Of a stretch of DNA of 64,000 nucleotides, positions 38,274 to 49,400 are shown piece after piece. The notes beneath the pieces were generated by a model. The model did no database searches. It worked only from the letters and a program-made list of their open reading frames with translations, and had not been told where the DNA came from. The stretch's first letter is position 1; every line of letters starts with the position of its first letter. Position numbers and translations under genes: made by a program. Source of the DNA: Edolisoma coerulescens. Its lineage: Eukaryota; Chordata; Aves; Passeriformes; Campephagidae. The DNA is taken from positions 652,314 through 716,313 of the forward strand of contig VWZW01002576.1 of NCBI GenBank assembly GCA_013397115.1, given 5' to 3'.

Positions 38274-38360
38274 GAAGGGACATTCAGAATTCATCTGGTC
38301 CAAAGCCACACTCACAGCAGGGGTGACTGCAGTCATGTCAAGAAGTTAGAGGGCTGTGTC
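38274..38360 (-). mobile_element. Ancient CR1 3' remnant
   Basis: AGAAGGGACATTCAGAATTC, ATCTGGTCCAAAGCC, CAGCAGGGGTGACTG and AGGGCTGTG follow the order of the reverse-complemented CR1 3' region, with substantial divergence. Confidence 0.55.
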
Positions 38361-38967
38361 TTGAAATAAACCAAAGTGCAACGTCCTTTCCTGCAAACAG
38401 CTGTTTCTAGCCTTCAGAGTCTCAAGCGCTCACATTAAAAATGGAAATTAAAAGAAGAAATATTTCAATAGAAGCTAATATTTTATAACATCCAATCTAA
38501 AAATCTTCAGCGCAATAAAATACATCATCTCGCAAGTAGGGCATGATACCAATCAACACTAAGACATCCCAGTAAACATGTCACAATAAACTGCAATGAA
38601 AGAAGGTGATACATAAAAAGTGATGGATGACTCTACTGGGGAAACCACAATTTTTCAAAGCGTTGCTGTAGTTAAAAGACAGTAACATCTGAGAATAATG
38701 ACGACTAATTAACAATGTATCTGCAGTATATTTCGTGTTTAACTGGCACTGCTTGTGGAGAGTCTGTTCCTAAACCTTTAATATATCACTGAAGATGATC
38801 TAGGGCCTTACGCATAAAATGCAATAGTCAAGAGCATAAATAAAATATACAAGGAATAGTTCCAGGATCATCTTCATATGTGCTAAAGACACATTTCACT
38901 TGAGGTTAAAAAAAATACTTTCTTATTCTATAGCCTTTCAGCTATTTAGACAGTAGGACACAATAAG

Positions 38968-38988
38968 TATATATATACATATATATAT
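38968..38988. repeat. TA-rich microsatellite
   Basis: An imperfect TA run interrupted by one C, followed by a short GTGTGT stretch near 38994. Confidence 0.85.
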
Positions 38989-39975
38989 TTGCATGTGTGT
39001 ACACTCAGATGCCCAGACAGCACAAGGAGCTGTTAAACCTTCCTTCAAATACTGCATAAAGAAACCAAATAAACCCCTGTAGCTTAGATTTATTTTCTTG
39101 CTGTAAATCAACTTGAAATTTCCAACGCCGTAATAAAAAAAGATGAGGAATTGTCATCAAGTTTCTCATGTGATATTTCATCCTAAGTAAAAATCAAGCA
39201 TATAGGTTTATAAAATTAAAAGGAAAACCTTGGACACAAAGTCAATGGGTTTCAGAAGTCTCGCTTTTCCTCTAAGGATGCTGCCTAACAGCACTTGGGG
39301 AGAAAAGGCAGTGTTGTCCCTCTTCTCCCCAGCCCTATACCACTTAGACCCATGTAATCAAACCACTTGGGTAAAACTAAAATAAGTAGCAGCCAATTTC
39401 TAAAGCATAGCACAGGTAAAATATCCAGCTAGTAAAACTCTAAATTGCTTCCAAAAAATCTACTGGGCTGTTCAGCAGTTCTAGTTCTGTTCTGATCTAG
39501 GACCAGCTGAACAAGGGTCACCCCCCTCCAGAGACCACCAAAGAGTGGGTGACTGGTAACAGAGGCTGCACTGCTTCAATTGACTCAAAATCTCTTCACC
39601 TACAGATAGAATGGATGCTGAATTTCTACCATAATAGGAGAGATCAATTTAAAAACACATCTAAGTTATAAACTTATTAGTCTTAAACTTAGATTCTACT
39701 TTTTCCACAATAATAACATTTTTCCATGTGAATAGAGGGAAAAAACATCCTCCATGGCCAAGCTTTCAATGTCATCAATTGTGACAAAATCAGCTTTCCC
39801 TCATCATAAAATGAAAACAAGCAGACTTTTTCATTTAATGATTGATTTTGTGGTACCTTCAGAGAAGGTAGAATCCACTCCGTTCAAAGACTTGTAATTC
39901 AGGGAAGTAACAAGGTTTTTCTTGATCTCTCAAAATATATCACATTTCAACATTATCCAAAGGTAGTTTCTTTAC

Positions 39976-40237
39976 TATAAATACTGCAAAAGGCTCTTGG
40001 TCTTCCACAAGCATTTGCTTATGCTGTTCAGCAATTTCTTCCTGTTCCTTAGTTAAGAGGCTCCTCCCTTCTTCAATTTCTCCAGATCAAGGTCTGGATA
40101 TTTTTTTTTTCCCCTTGGTGCTGTGACATAGATTTTAAAACACTTGATTCCCAGTTTCCCCAAACCTGACAAACTGCTTATTTCCCTATAATTTACAGCA
40201 AAATTATTGCTTTGAGTAGAAAAGATATCATTCATAT
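39976..40237 (-). pseudogene. Candidate exon(s) with a frame change near 40.07 kb
   Basis: The block starts after AACTGGTTTTGGCAG with AT, which completes a codon begun by G at the end of the 40684 exon. The first frame encodes DMNDIFSTQSNNFAVNYREI and SSLSGLGKLGIKCFKIYVTA, then GKKKYPDLDLEKLKKGGAS and a stop at 40053. An overlapping frame encodes EEGRSLLTKEQEEIAEQHKQ and MLVEDQEPFAVFI. Two readings fit: one exon with a 1-nt frameshift, or two exons (40166-40237 and 39976-40079) separated by an 86-nt intron running from GTTTGG to CTGGAG. The two-exon version keeps phase (1 + 2). The block ends at a possible donor ATA|GTAAAG. The protein is not recognised. Confidence 0.45.
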
Positions 40238-40683
40238 CTGCCAAAACCAGTTAAATACAGCATCAAAAACTTGCACTAGACATCACTGTACTCTAAATCT
40301 ATGGTAGGAGCCTTCACACTACTCATGCCTATGTTTACATTTGGAATTATTTTGCTCTCCTAGCACAAGGAGAAAATACACAAAACATTGACCAAGTTTT
40401 AAATAATAAGGAAGAGTTTGATGCTTTTGTAAAATCCAGCCCTCAGTAATTTACCTAAGGCCACAAAAAAATATTGAGTGTCAAGAGAAACATTTCACCA
40501 CGTTTCCTTTGATTTATCTACTAATACATTGGCAGTTGAACAATTAATTCCAGCTTCTGAAGCTCACTTTTTTAGTTTTAGATTCATGGCAGTCATGTTT
40601 TTCAAAACATAGTATGCTCTCCTGAACAACAGGAAGTAAGTTTATATAACAGGTCAATAATCAACCAGCATATATTTAAATAC
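40238..40683 (-). other. Putative intron
   Basis: A 446-nt interval from GTATTT to TTTTGGCAG on the minus strand, with no coding content seen. Confidence 0.4.
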
Positions 40684-40740
40684 CATGGACTTTCCAGGCT
40701 TCATCCACACGGGAACCAAATTGATACTGATCAAAGATTT
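40684..40740 (-). CDS. Candidate small exon of the unidentified gene
   Basis: A 57-nt block (2 + 18 codons + 1) encodes IFDQYQFGSRVDEAWKVH between an AG (GATGATCTGAG) and CATG|GTATTT. The final G plus AT from the next block gives GAT. It contains a CpG in a codon (CGT) and reads like protein, but at this length chance is a real alternative. Confidence 0.4.
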
Positions 40741-40863
40741 CTCAGATCATCTATAAATAATATAGTAAAAAGTAGCATCAAATTGAAACAGAGGAAAACA
40801 TACAACTGACTCAAGGAATACAACAAGAATCAAAATGCTTCTGCATGCAAGCAGAAAAGTGAG

Positions 40864-40895
40864 TTTCACCTGGGTTTCCTCCAACCCAAGTGAAA
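40864..40895. repeat. Inverted repeat, 13-bp arms with one mismatch
   Basis: TTTCACCTGGGTT (40864-40876) faces AACCCAAGTGAAA (40883-40895) across a TCCTCC loop. Confidence 0.85.
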
Positions 40896-41227
40896 TACGT
40901 AGAAATACCAGCTATGTATCAAATCAGCAGGTCATAAACAGAAAAGAAATTGGCAAAGAAAAAAACTTGGCAAAGACTCAAAAATGAACAGAAACACACA
41001 AAATTTTAAAAAAGAAAACAATATCTTAGTTACTAAAGCAAAGAGGTTACACAATAGTAAAACTTTTTTTTTTTTTAATTTTCAAAACAAAAATAAAGTA
41101 GAAGGCAAAGATTAGGCAAAGACAGATGTTCTCTCAATACACTTATATGTAATGATAAAGCACGTATCGACAAACTATAATTGTGTATTACTTTTTACTG
41201 ATCTATAGTATATTTATAATATGCCAC

Positions 41228-41269
41228 CTGATAATCAGAAGAGTGTTGTTTCATTTGTGACTGAAATTT
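41228..41269 (-). CDS. Possible micro-exon of the unidentified gene
   Basis: A 42-nt, 14-codon block (KFQSQMKQHSSDYQ) is preceded by GAACTGTGTTTGCAG, a good acceptor, and followed by CAG|GTGGCA. Its phase (0-0) fits the possible exon at 43362 but not the exon at 40684, so another exon or a wrong boundary would be needed. Confidence 0.25.
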
Positions 41270-43361
41270 CTGCAAACACAGTTCAATTAGAAATGGGTTG
41301 CAATAAATTTGGTTTACCTTTACACTCACTTTTCGTATCAGTAGTACGCAGTTAATGCATCTCACCACAAAGTCAGTCATGCATCAGCCTTGCTCTGAAC
41401 CTATGTGAAAAACTGTTCCTTTTTCATCCACACATGAATGAGAGCCTGGTCATTTGAACTGTAGAAATCAAAGGATGATCATTCCACTTTCTTCTTCAAT
41501 AGCCCCTACAGAAGATTAGCATGCCTTAGGTTCTCTTGCTGGGGGAGCTATTCAGGCTTAAAATGATGCATTCAGAAGTCTGTTTTAAGTAAAACAATTT
41601 AACAAAGTCTTACTTACTCCCTTCTCAAAATGCTATTTTTGAATGAATTGCAATTGAGAGGAATTCTATTCCAGCATCCAAACCCTGCAATCCACCCTAG
41701 CTCCCCAAACCTCCTCTTGAGCCATGAAATGGAGTTTCTTTTTCACCTGTGCTCTGCACACAAACCGGACTGGACATGCATCTGAAATAGCTTTCTTCCA
41801 ATGATTTTTTTATGCATTTCCCAAATATTTCATTTTCCTTACCTATTTTGCCTTGAGAGCATTGTTTTACATTTCTAGAAATATCTCTGTCCTCATTCAT
41901 CAATAAATTTCTCCTTTCCTACTTGTCCCCTAGGGTCAATCTCAAATATCTTAAAATAGATCTCTTACATGTAGTAACACCAAGAGAAAATATTTCGCTA
42001 TCATGCACCTTTTTTTTGTTTTGTTTATAAGCTGTTTATGACAGGATAGAGCAAATTCTTAAAATATCTTTCAAAACCACAGCAGTAATATATTCCTAAA
42101 AAGCATTTATTGGTTCTATGTAAATGCATATTAATGAAAATAAGATGTGGCTCAGCACTGAAATACAAAGTGAGAGATAACATTGACGTGAATCACTTGA
42201 ATTAGATGCATCAACAGTTTAATAACACTGACAGCCTATAGCTATTTCTTCTTCAGTGAGTACTTTAATACTGAGAAGTACCTGATGTTTTCACCCTAAC
42301 TTACATAAGCTAACAACAAATAAAATTCATGCAAGGTCTGGGAAGTTAAGTAAGTGTCCAGACTGCACTAAAATTGCTTTATTGGTTCAATTGCAATCTA
42401 GCACAGAAATACCTGTTTCCAATGCCACGGGATTAGAAATTAATAAAAACCCCTCTTATGACACTATTTCATGACAAAAGCCCACCAATGTTTCTCTGTT
42501 CCAATTAAAAAGTGCAAAGGGAAAAGAAGGAAGACAAAGATGGAAAAGATCTGGGAGAACAAAGAAAGAGGAAGAAAATTGAAGTTACTGCTTCCAAATT
42601 AATACATGGCTACATTAAGATTCATGTAAGGCACCTGAAGGACTCAAACACCAAACTCTCTTCAGAGTTAAATACTGGTTTAGAAAAAGCTTAACCTTTT
42701 AGCACTACATATTGATGCTTTTATTTATAAATACATAATTATATGCAAAATGTTCAAGTTAAAATCTCCAGCTTACGTGATGAAAAAAAAACTCATGACA
42801 GTAGAAAGACAGATTGATTTTATTCTTAAACATAGAAGGATTAAAAAAAATCTGCCAATTTAGCAGTAACCTCTGGGACTCTAAATTGTGGAGGAAAGAT
42901 ACATGAAAAAATAATCAGTATGACAGATATAACTTATATTTTCAATGCTGGGTTTTGGGTTTGTTTTTTTTTTTTTTCTTTTCTGAAAGTATGTTTTGAT
43001 TTCTAAGAGTTGGCACAAGTTTTGATTTAAAGAGTACTTACAGCTAGCTGATTAAATATTTGTGGTACTCAGCACTAAAAAGAAAAATGTAAATGCATAA
43101 TGAATTAATTAATATATCTGTTTTGCTGATGCTATTAAAATGTCATATGAATTTCATTAGGTAAAATTCTGGGAGCAAGGAATGGGCCCATAACTGTCTT
43201 GCACGAAGGGGGAGGGCTGTAACCATTAGGATCAAACCTAATCCAAACAACTGGAAAAGAGAATGATTTTCTCAGCTGAAAAGATGCCAGGCTTTATCTT
43301 GCAAGAGGTTGGGTTAGCAGATACCACCCAGTGGCACCCTGATATAACCATTCATTCATAC

Positions 43362-43414
43362 TCTTTGGTTTATACTGGAGGGGAATTCCTCACTTCTCTT
43401 TCCACTGTCTTTCT
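43362..43414 (-). CDS. Possible small exon, most 5' block found
   Basis: After a good acceptor (GTTTGTATCTTTTATAG), 53 nt (2 + 17 codons) encode KDSGKRSEEFPSSINQR before a GTATGA donor. The charged, serine-rich composition is unlike the helical 3' part. Support is limited to splice-like flanks and an open frame. Confidence 0.25.
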
Positions 43415-46400
43415 CTATAAAAGATACAAACATGTGAAGGCAGAATGATACATTAGACACCAGATGAGTCTCTTCCAGCTGTCCTTGCCAGAACTCCAAC
43501 ATAACTAAATTTAAATATGAAAATGGTAAACTTCTGCTACCACTTCTTGAGCTATCACCGAACAAGACAACAAGGGTGAGGGTAAAAAGCACTAAGCCAT
43601 TCTCTAAATCAAGATAACCAATAAATAATCTTTCACAACTGAAACTCCAAGCAAGGACCCTCCAACCCAAGAGAAATGAAGAAAATCCCCAAAATCACTT
43701 TATAACCACAAAATAAACAGGTTCATGGTGGATCTTAGAAGTTCTCTTGATAGCTGAATCTTCACTAAACACAAAGGGAAACTACTGAGCAATTATATAG
43801 AGCATAAGGTGCAATTAAGCATTCATTGGCATTTAATTGTTATTAATTGTGCCACTTTCTGTTGTAAATCACCAATTACACACAATATGCTGAGCTTAAT
43901 TTCTGTATATAAAACCCATGTGTGTTTGCACACATACACATGCACACATAGACACGTGTTCACAAAACCAGCTATTATTTCTCATTATTCTTAATTTAAA
44001 TGGAAATCAAAACCACCATTAGAAGCTAATTTCCAATTTTATTTAATGGAAAGTGCAAGATACATTTCCAATTGGGTACTTCTATAAAGGAATTCATACT
44101 TTCATAATGAGATTATTATTTTGCCCTCCTCCCTTCCACTATTTACGTTTTTAAAAGGAAAGACAGTCCTGCTGAAGACTATGGAACTGGCATTTCTGGA
44201 AACCAAAACTCTCTTGATCCTCAGGGCAGCCAGAGCTTGGAAAACCACAGAAATTTTCTCAGACAACAGCTCCAAACTGCCCCAGCAACGTCCTAGGATG
44301 CCAGATTGTCCTTGACCCCTTGCAGAGCCTGCTGAAACCAATGCCAATTACTGTCAGTTTTGCTGGTTTTTTCTGCAGTGTAGGCACCGGTAGGCTCTGA
44401 AATCAAACGCAATTGCAATTGCCTTCACACAGGTCACCGCACAGCCATCAGCTGGTAACAACTGTCACTCACTACCCACTGAATATGTGATCAGATTGAC
44501 AGCACAGATATGAAAGTCACTTTTTCCCCCCCTCATAAACCCAGACTATCTATTCCTCACACTGAAAGAAGTCAGCCCTTCCCTTCTTCAGAAGTTCATG
44601 TTGCTACCCAAATCCATTAAAAAATGCCAATAAATACATGTCTGTACTGTATTAAACAAGCAGAAACACTAAGCAATTTGCCTACGACAAAGATTGTTCT
44701 CAAGCCACTTGTTCCTCAAGAGCACATGAAAAGAGTATTTGCATGTGCTGGGCAGGAGAAAATGGGGAGAAGGGAAGGCAGAGAGTGAGCTTGTAGTGTC
44801 CTGGCAGGTTAACAAATTCATGGAATTTGTTGTGGAATAAAGACAGAAAAACCTCAAGTCAGATGTCTCTTACAATTGCATCCTGCTACCAGCATCTTCC
44901 CAGTTATTTTAAAAAGGCCCTATCTCAGTCATCTCTGCCAATACAAGGCCCAGAAATACGGAACAGGAACAGCAATTTTTAGGTAATTAGTCTTTATGTA
45001 AACTGACAAAGGAACAGCTCAAGTCTCATGAAGTATTCTGCTAGTCTAATCTCCAAATAACAATTATGTGGACCACGCTGACATGTTCCCCCAGAAAGAG
45101 TTCAACTCACACCAAGACACAGTGGCAAGGAGCATTTGTGACTTGTGCAAGTCACAAGTAGCTCAAGACTTGACAATGAGCTCTGCTGTACATCAGAGAG
45201 TTAGTTTCAGCAATTTCCACTTACCATGTTCTCACTATTTGTCAGGAAATTATTACACCTTCTGTTTATTGCTAGCTAACAGCTCTCTCCAAACTCTAAG
45301 GTCACATAACCAGCTTCCTTTTGATCTACTGCCCCAGGAGAGCCCAACACATAAGGACAGAGACATCTCCTCATCCTGCTAAAAGCGCTGTTTCCCATGC
45401 CATCTGCCCAGCTTCCTTAGGAAGAGCAAAACATTCAGGCTAAAAAGATCAGATAATCCAATAAAGATCATGGCAGGCTAGTGAAAGTCCAATAAAAGAA
45501 AATAGGGTAAGTAGAAGATGAGAGTCCAATAAAAAAATTGGCAGTTTAAAAACCCATCAAATTAAGCCAAACAATCACAAAGCAAAAGCCAAATGACATC
45601 TTAGTGGAGGTCAGCAAATATATTTTTCACCCAATTTCTTGCAAACAGATAAAGTTCAAAAATCTCAGAGAACAAAATGATTGTCAGAGTGACCTTCCCT
45701 CAAACCAAGGAAGAAAAGATGTTTTAGCAGTGAGAAACAGTGTTAATATTAAGTTGTTAAAACCCTTACAGAATCTATTGAATCTATTGTTAATAACTCA
45801 GTACTCGCCTCCTCCGGGCAAAACTAAACAAAACAGAATTCAGTAAGTCTGTCTTCCTTTTCCTGTGTTTCAATTTTTTTTTTATAGCTATTGAACTTCC
45901 CTTTATACCTATGCAAAGGGTATCTCATTTAGTTTACCAATTCAGATTTAAGATTGTGACAGGTGTAATAGTCATTACAAAAACAAGCACACTATATTCA
46001 GACTATCACAACACATTATGCCTGCCAATAAAAGTCATTAAATTGATGAAAAAGCCAGTATTACTACAAGAACAAAGTTTTCTTACTTCTTCCCCCCATT
46101 CCCCCCTCTTTTTTTCTGTTTCTGGCTGTTTTTCTTACTGTTAGGAACTGAATTAGTTCTTGAATGGCAATTAAAAATAACAAGTCCTCCCAGTTGCACA
46201 CTGAAAAATTCCAGGTAGTTGATTTCTTCTATCTTAAGTTGATCAAAATTAGGTCAAGTATCTCATAAAATATCGTTTTTCTATTACACTTTACTCTTCA
46301 ATAGATACTAGGAATCCAACAATACCAACTGCCATCACTGATGGAAACTTCATGAAACATTCCAAGGAAGTTATTCAATAAAAACACCTGAAACATGAAG

Positions 46401-49400
46401 TATTATTCCTTAATGTATGTTGGCAATTTTAATGGGAGAATAATACCTTTTCCACAAATTAGGCTCATAGAAAGGTGAACATTATGAATCTCCTGCAGAG
46501 TAACCTTTATTGCAGAAGAGACAAGCTACTAGAACAGGTAAAAAAAAAAAAAAAAGCAGAAATGTAAGAAGACATTCAAGAAAAATAACCTTATAAAGCA
46601 AAAATAGTGGATACTCCCAGCTAATATACTGGATCCCATTACTATATTGCCACTTCTTTAGCATTTGTATCACATCTTCAACAAATATTTTGTCCCATTG
46701 CCATGATTCATAATAATGCTAAAAAGGCTTCTGATTCTCAGTGCTTATTTTACACTTACAAATAATTTCTTCTCAAGTAGGTGTTAGATACAGGAACTAA
46801 TTAGATTTAAGCTACTAATTTCTTTCATTCCACTAACATATATACAGAGATACACTAGCATGTGACAAAATACTAATTAATGGGAATACATATCAAGACA
46901 ATGAAAAGCATCCTAGGAAACATGTTTTTTCCCATAACACAACTAGTTCTGTTAAAATGAGAGATTTTAATAAAAAATTCCTTCCTTCTGATATTTGCAT
47001 TTACGAGCTATATTGTAAATACTGCTTGTTCGCAGTAGCCTAAATCTTATCAGAAACATTATCATTTTCAATTACAATTAAGAGAAAAAACCTTAAAAGT
47101 CAAAACATGAAAACATGAAAAAATGTTGCCAAGCTGAAGAGCAAATATTGAAAATAATGCAGAAAAAAGCAGTATACAAGTGAGACAGGGCCCAATTCTG
47201 ACTTGAAGCCAGGATTAAAAATAGCTGGTCCTAAAATGAGGGAAATAGACACAATTGCAACTTTTGATGGGTAACAACCATTTGAAATGTGCTATCAAAA
47301 TCAGATTGACCCAAACGATGTGTTTTCTCATTAAAGAGTAGGCTAAACAAGAGAAGACACTCATGAAACTCCTCTGACCACCCACCTCTCTACCTCACTC
47401 CCTCCAATGTCAGATGGAAATAAACAACATAAAAATAGATCCATTAGTGAACATACTAGCAAACTGAATTATGGATAATTTTGTTATCTCCTACAATCTT
47501 TTAAAAATCTTTTCATCTGTATGAGGAGGACAATGACAGAAAAGGATAAGAAAGACCATAACAAATGGCTGAGCTGTTCCCACTAATAGAACCAATAGTT
47601 CAGAAGAAATTACAGAACTTAAATTCAACTTTTATTTCACCCTTAGATTAATATCACTTCCTGATGAAAATTTCCCTTTTTTTAAAATTATGTTCTTCTT
47701 TTATAGTTTACAACAGTCTCCATTTAGAAACAGGTTTTGGTGAAAAACTCTCTTCCCACTACCTGCAATTGTGTCTTCTAATCTCACTTCAAGCCCTCCA
47801 CCCTTTAGTGAAAAAAGATAATATTTTTCATAATACTAAGGTGGTTTTATGTTCTATTTACACACCAACTCACACATGGTTTTTTCTGTAGAAGAATGCA
47901 TCCCAAACTGATGAATATCTGCAATCTGTGACTCACAGAAATTCTAATTTATTCTCAGCTACAGCAATCACCACTTTTATTGTAATGAATATTCCTGACC
48001 CCAGGCTAATAAAATCAGTGTCAATTAATAGCAACTTAATATTTTGCAAATAATGTAGGCATGATGCAGGAAGAGCAAATTCTTGCACGTGGTACAGCAG
48101 CAGCTGTTCTGATTGCTTACTTTTCTGTCATTTGCTTTCAGATGTTCTGACTCCAAGTCTTTGTGCTTCAATGTTCTTGTACTGAGCCTTGCAAAATCCA
48201 GTCTTCTGGACAACCCTAAACTACAAATAACGAATACCAAGGCATCATAAAATCTGCAGATAAAATTCCCCAGCAGGCAACCATAATGACACTGCTTTAA
48301 AATTATAGTAGGTTAAAGCTTCAGAAGGTTGCATAATAAAATTGCTAAGTGATTAATTTAATATACCCATTGCTGCCACGATGATTGCAGAGGCAAGGCA
48401 CGAGCAGGTGTAGAATAAGCAAGTGTTCGTCTGACTGGTACAGCCAGATGTGAAGAATGCTGAAGTGAATCCTGGCATACCCAAATAAAGAACGCTATGA
48501 ACTGCTACAACTGAAATTTAGGTTTATTTTGTGGCTTTGTTTCCTTGCAATGAGGTCAAACCAGAAATATGGAACCGTATGTTTTGCACTGGACTGTTTA
48601 TTACACTACGCACTAAATGTTTTGCATTTTATCAGCGCTACTGCCTGCAGCTTATTCCTTTGTATTATCACCACTGTAGTTATCACCTCCATTAAATTCC
48701 CGTGTTAAATATTTTCCTGATGTCTCTGCACCAAAGGATCAGCTTCATCTAACTACATTTTTCAAAGTGGATCTCCATATTTGTTCAACTTCCCCTTTAT
48801 TATGTGCAAGTTCTGATCTAAGCCTAAAGCACGAAGGCAATCAATGCTGAAGAATGACTAGAAATGGTTTCTTTATTCCACTCCTCACTGAATAGAAAGT
48901 TTCCATTATCTCCCTCAACATCTTTACTCTATCAATTTGACAGGGGCACACAGTTCTACACTCCACTGCCCTCACTCTAGAACTGTACACAGCTTTTCTA
49001 TCTTTTTCTAATAAAAACATGATAAATTACATTGTCTAGTGAAAACTACTTGTCTTCCCTCATAAGTGTCATCTTCCTTCTAATTGCTCTATACTTTATC
49101 AAAATGCATATTAGAGTAAATATCCAGTGTCAGTCAAAACTTAGGTGCATGAAATACAAAAGCTTATTTGAAAAAGCAGAAAATGGAAATCATTACAGCA
49201 CAATAAATGCTAAACTAGTTAAGTCAGGATGTAAGACACCTGCAATAGAATTTACACCATGATATCCTAATGTTTTTTGACAGATCACTGTACCTGAAAA
49301 ATATTTGTCTTACAGAGAAGCATTATTTAAGATGCACTGTTCAAAGATAATTGGAACAAAATGGCAAACAGTAAAACGTCCACTCAAGTAAAGATTTTAT

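Larger units (their letters stand above)
37445..39975 (-). other. Putative intron
   Basis: No exon was found. The interval includes a degenerate CR1 remnant (38274-38360), a TA microsatellite (38968-38988) and a direct repeat CACAGCAATGAAAC (about 37926 and 37968). Confidence 0.35.
28138..43414 (-). pseudogene. Unidentified spliced gene or pseudogene, 3' portion
   Basis: Between 43.4 and 28.1 kb the minus strand holds short coding-like blocks, each starting after an AG and ending before a GT. Codon phase agrees at 40.7->40.2, 33.0->30.8, 30.8->29.2 and 29.2->28.4 kb. The last block ends in TAA, and AATAAA follows about 117 nt downstream. The predicted protein has no motif I recognise. The 33-kb part looks alpha-helical. 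Disruptions are an in-frame TGA at 32993-32995, a frame break or unpredicted mini-intron near 40.07 kb and a TGA at 37210-37212. They argue for a decayed gene, although wrong boundaries or sequence errors could explain some. The junction 37.2->33.2 kb does not match in phase, so exons are probably missing from my model. The 5' part was not found and may lie upstream of 43.4 kb or outside the window. Confidence 0.5.

Noticed and set aside
41697..41903. Minus-strand 68-codon frame containing AATAG|GTAAGG
   Set aside because: The good donor has no matching acceptor that leaves a sensible exon in phase. It is kept only as a lead.
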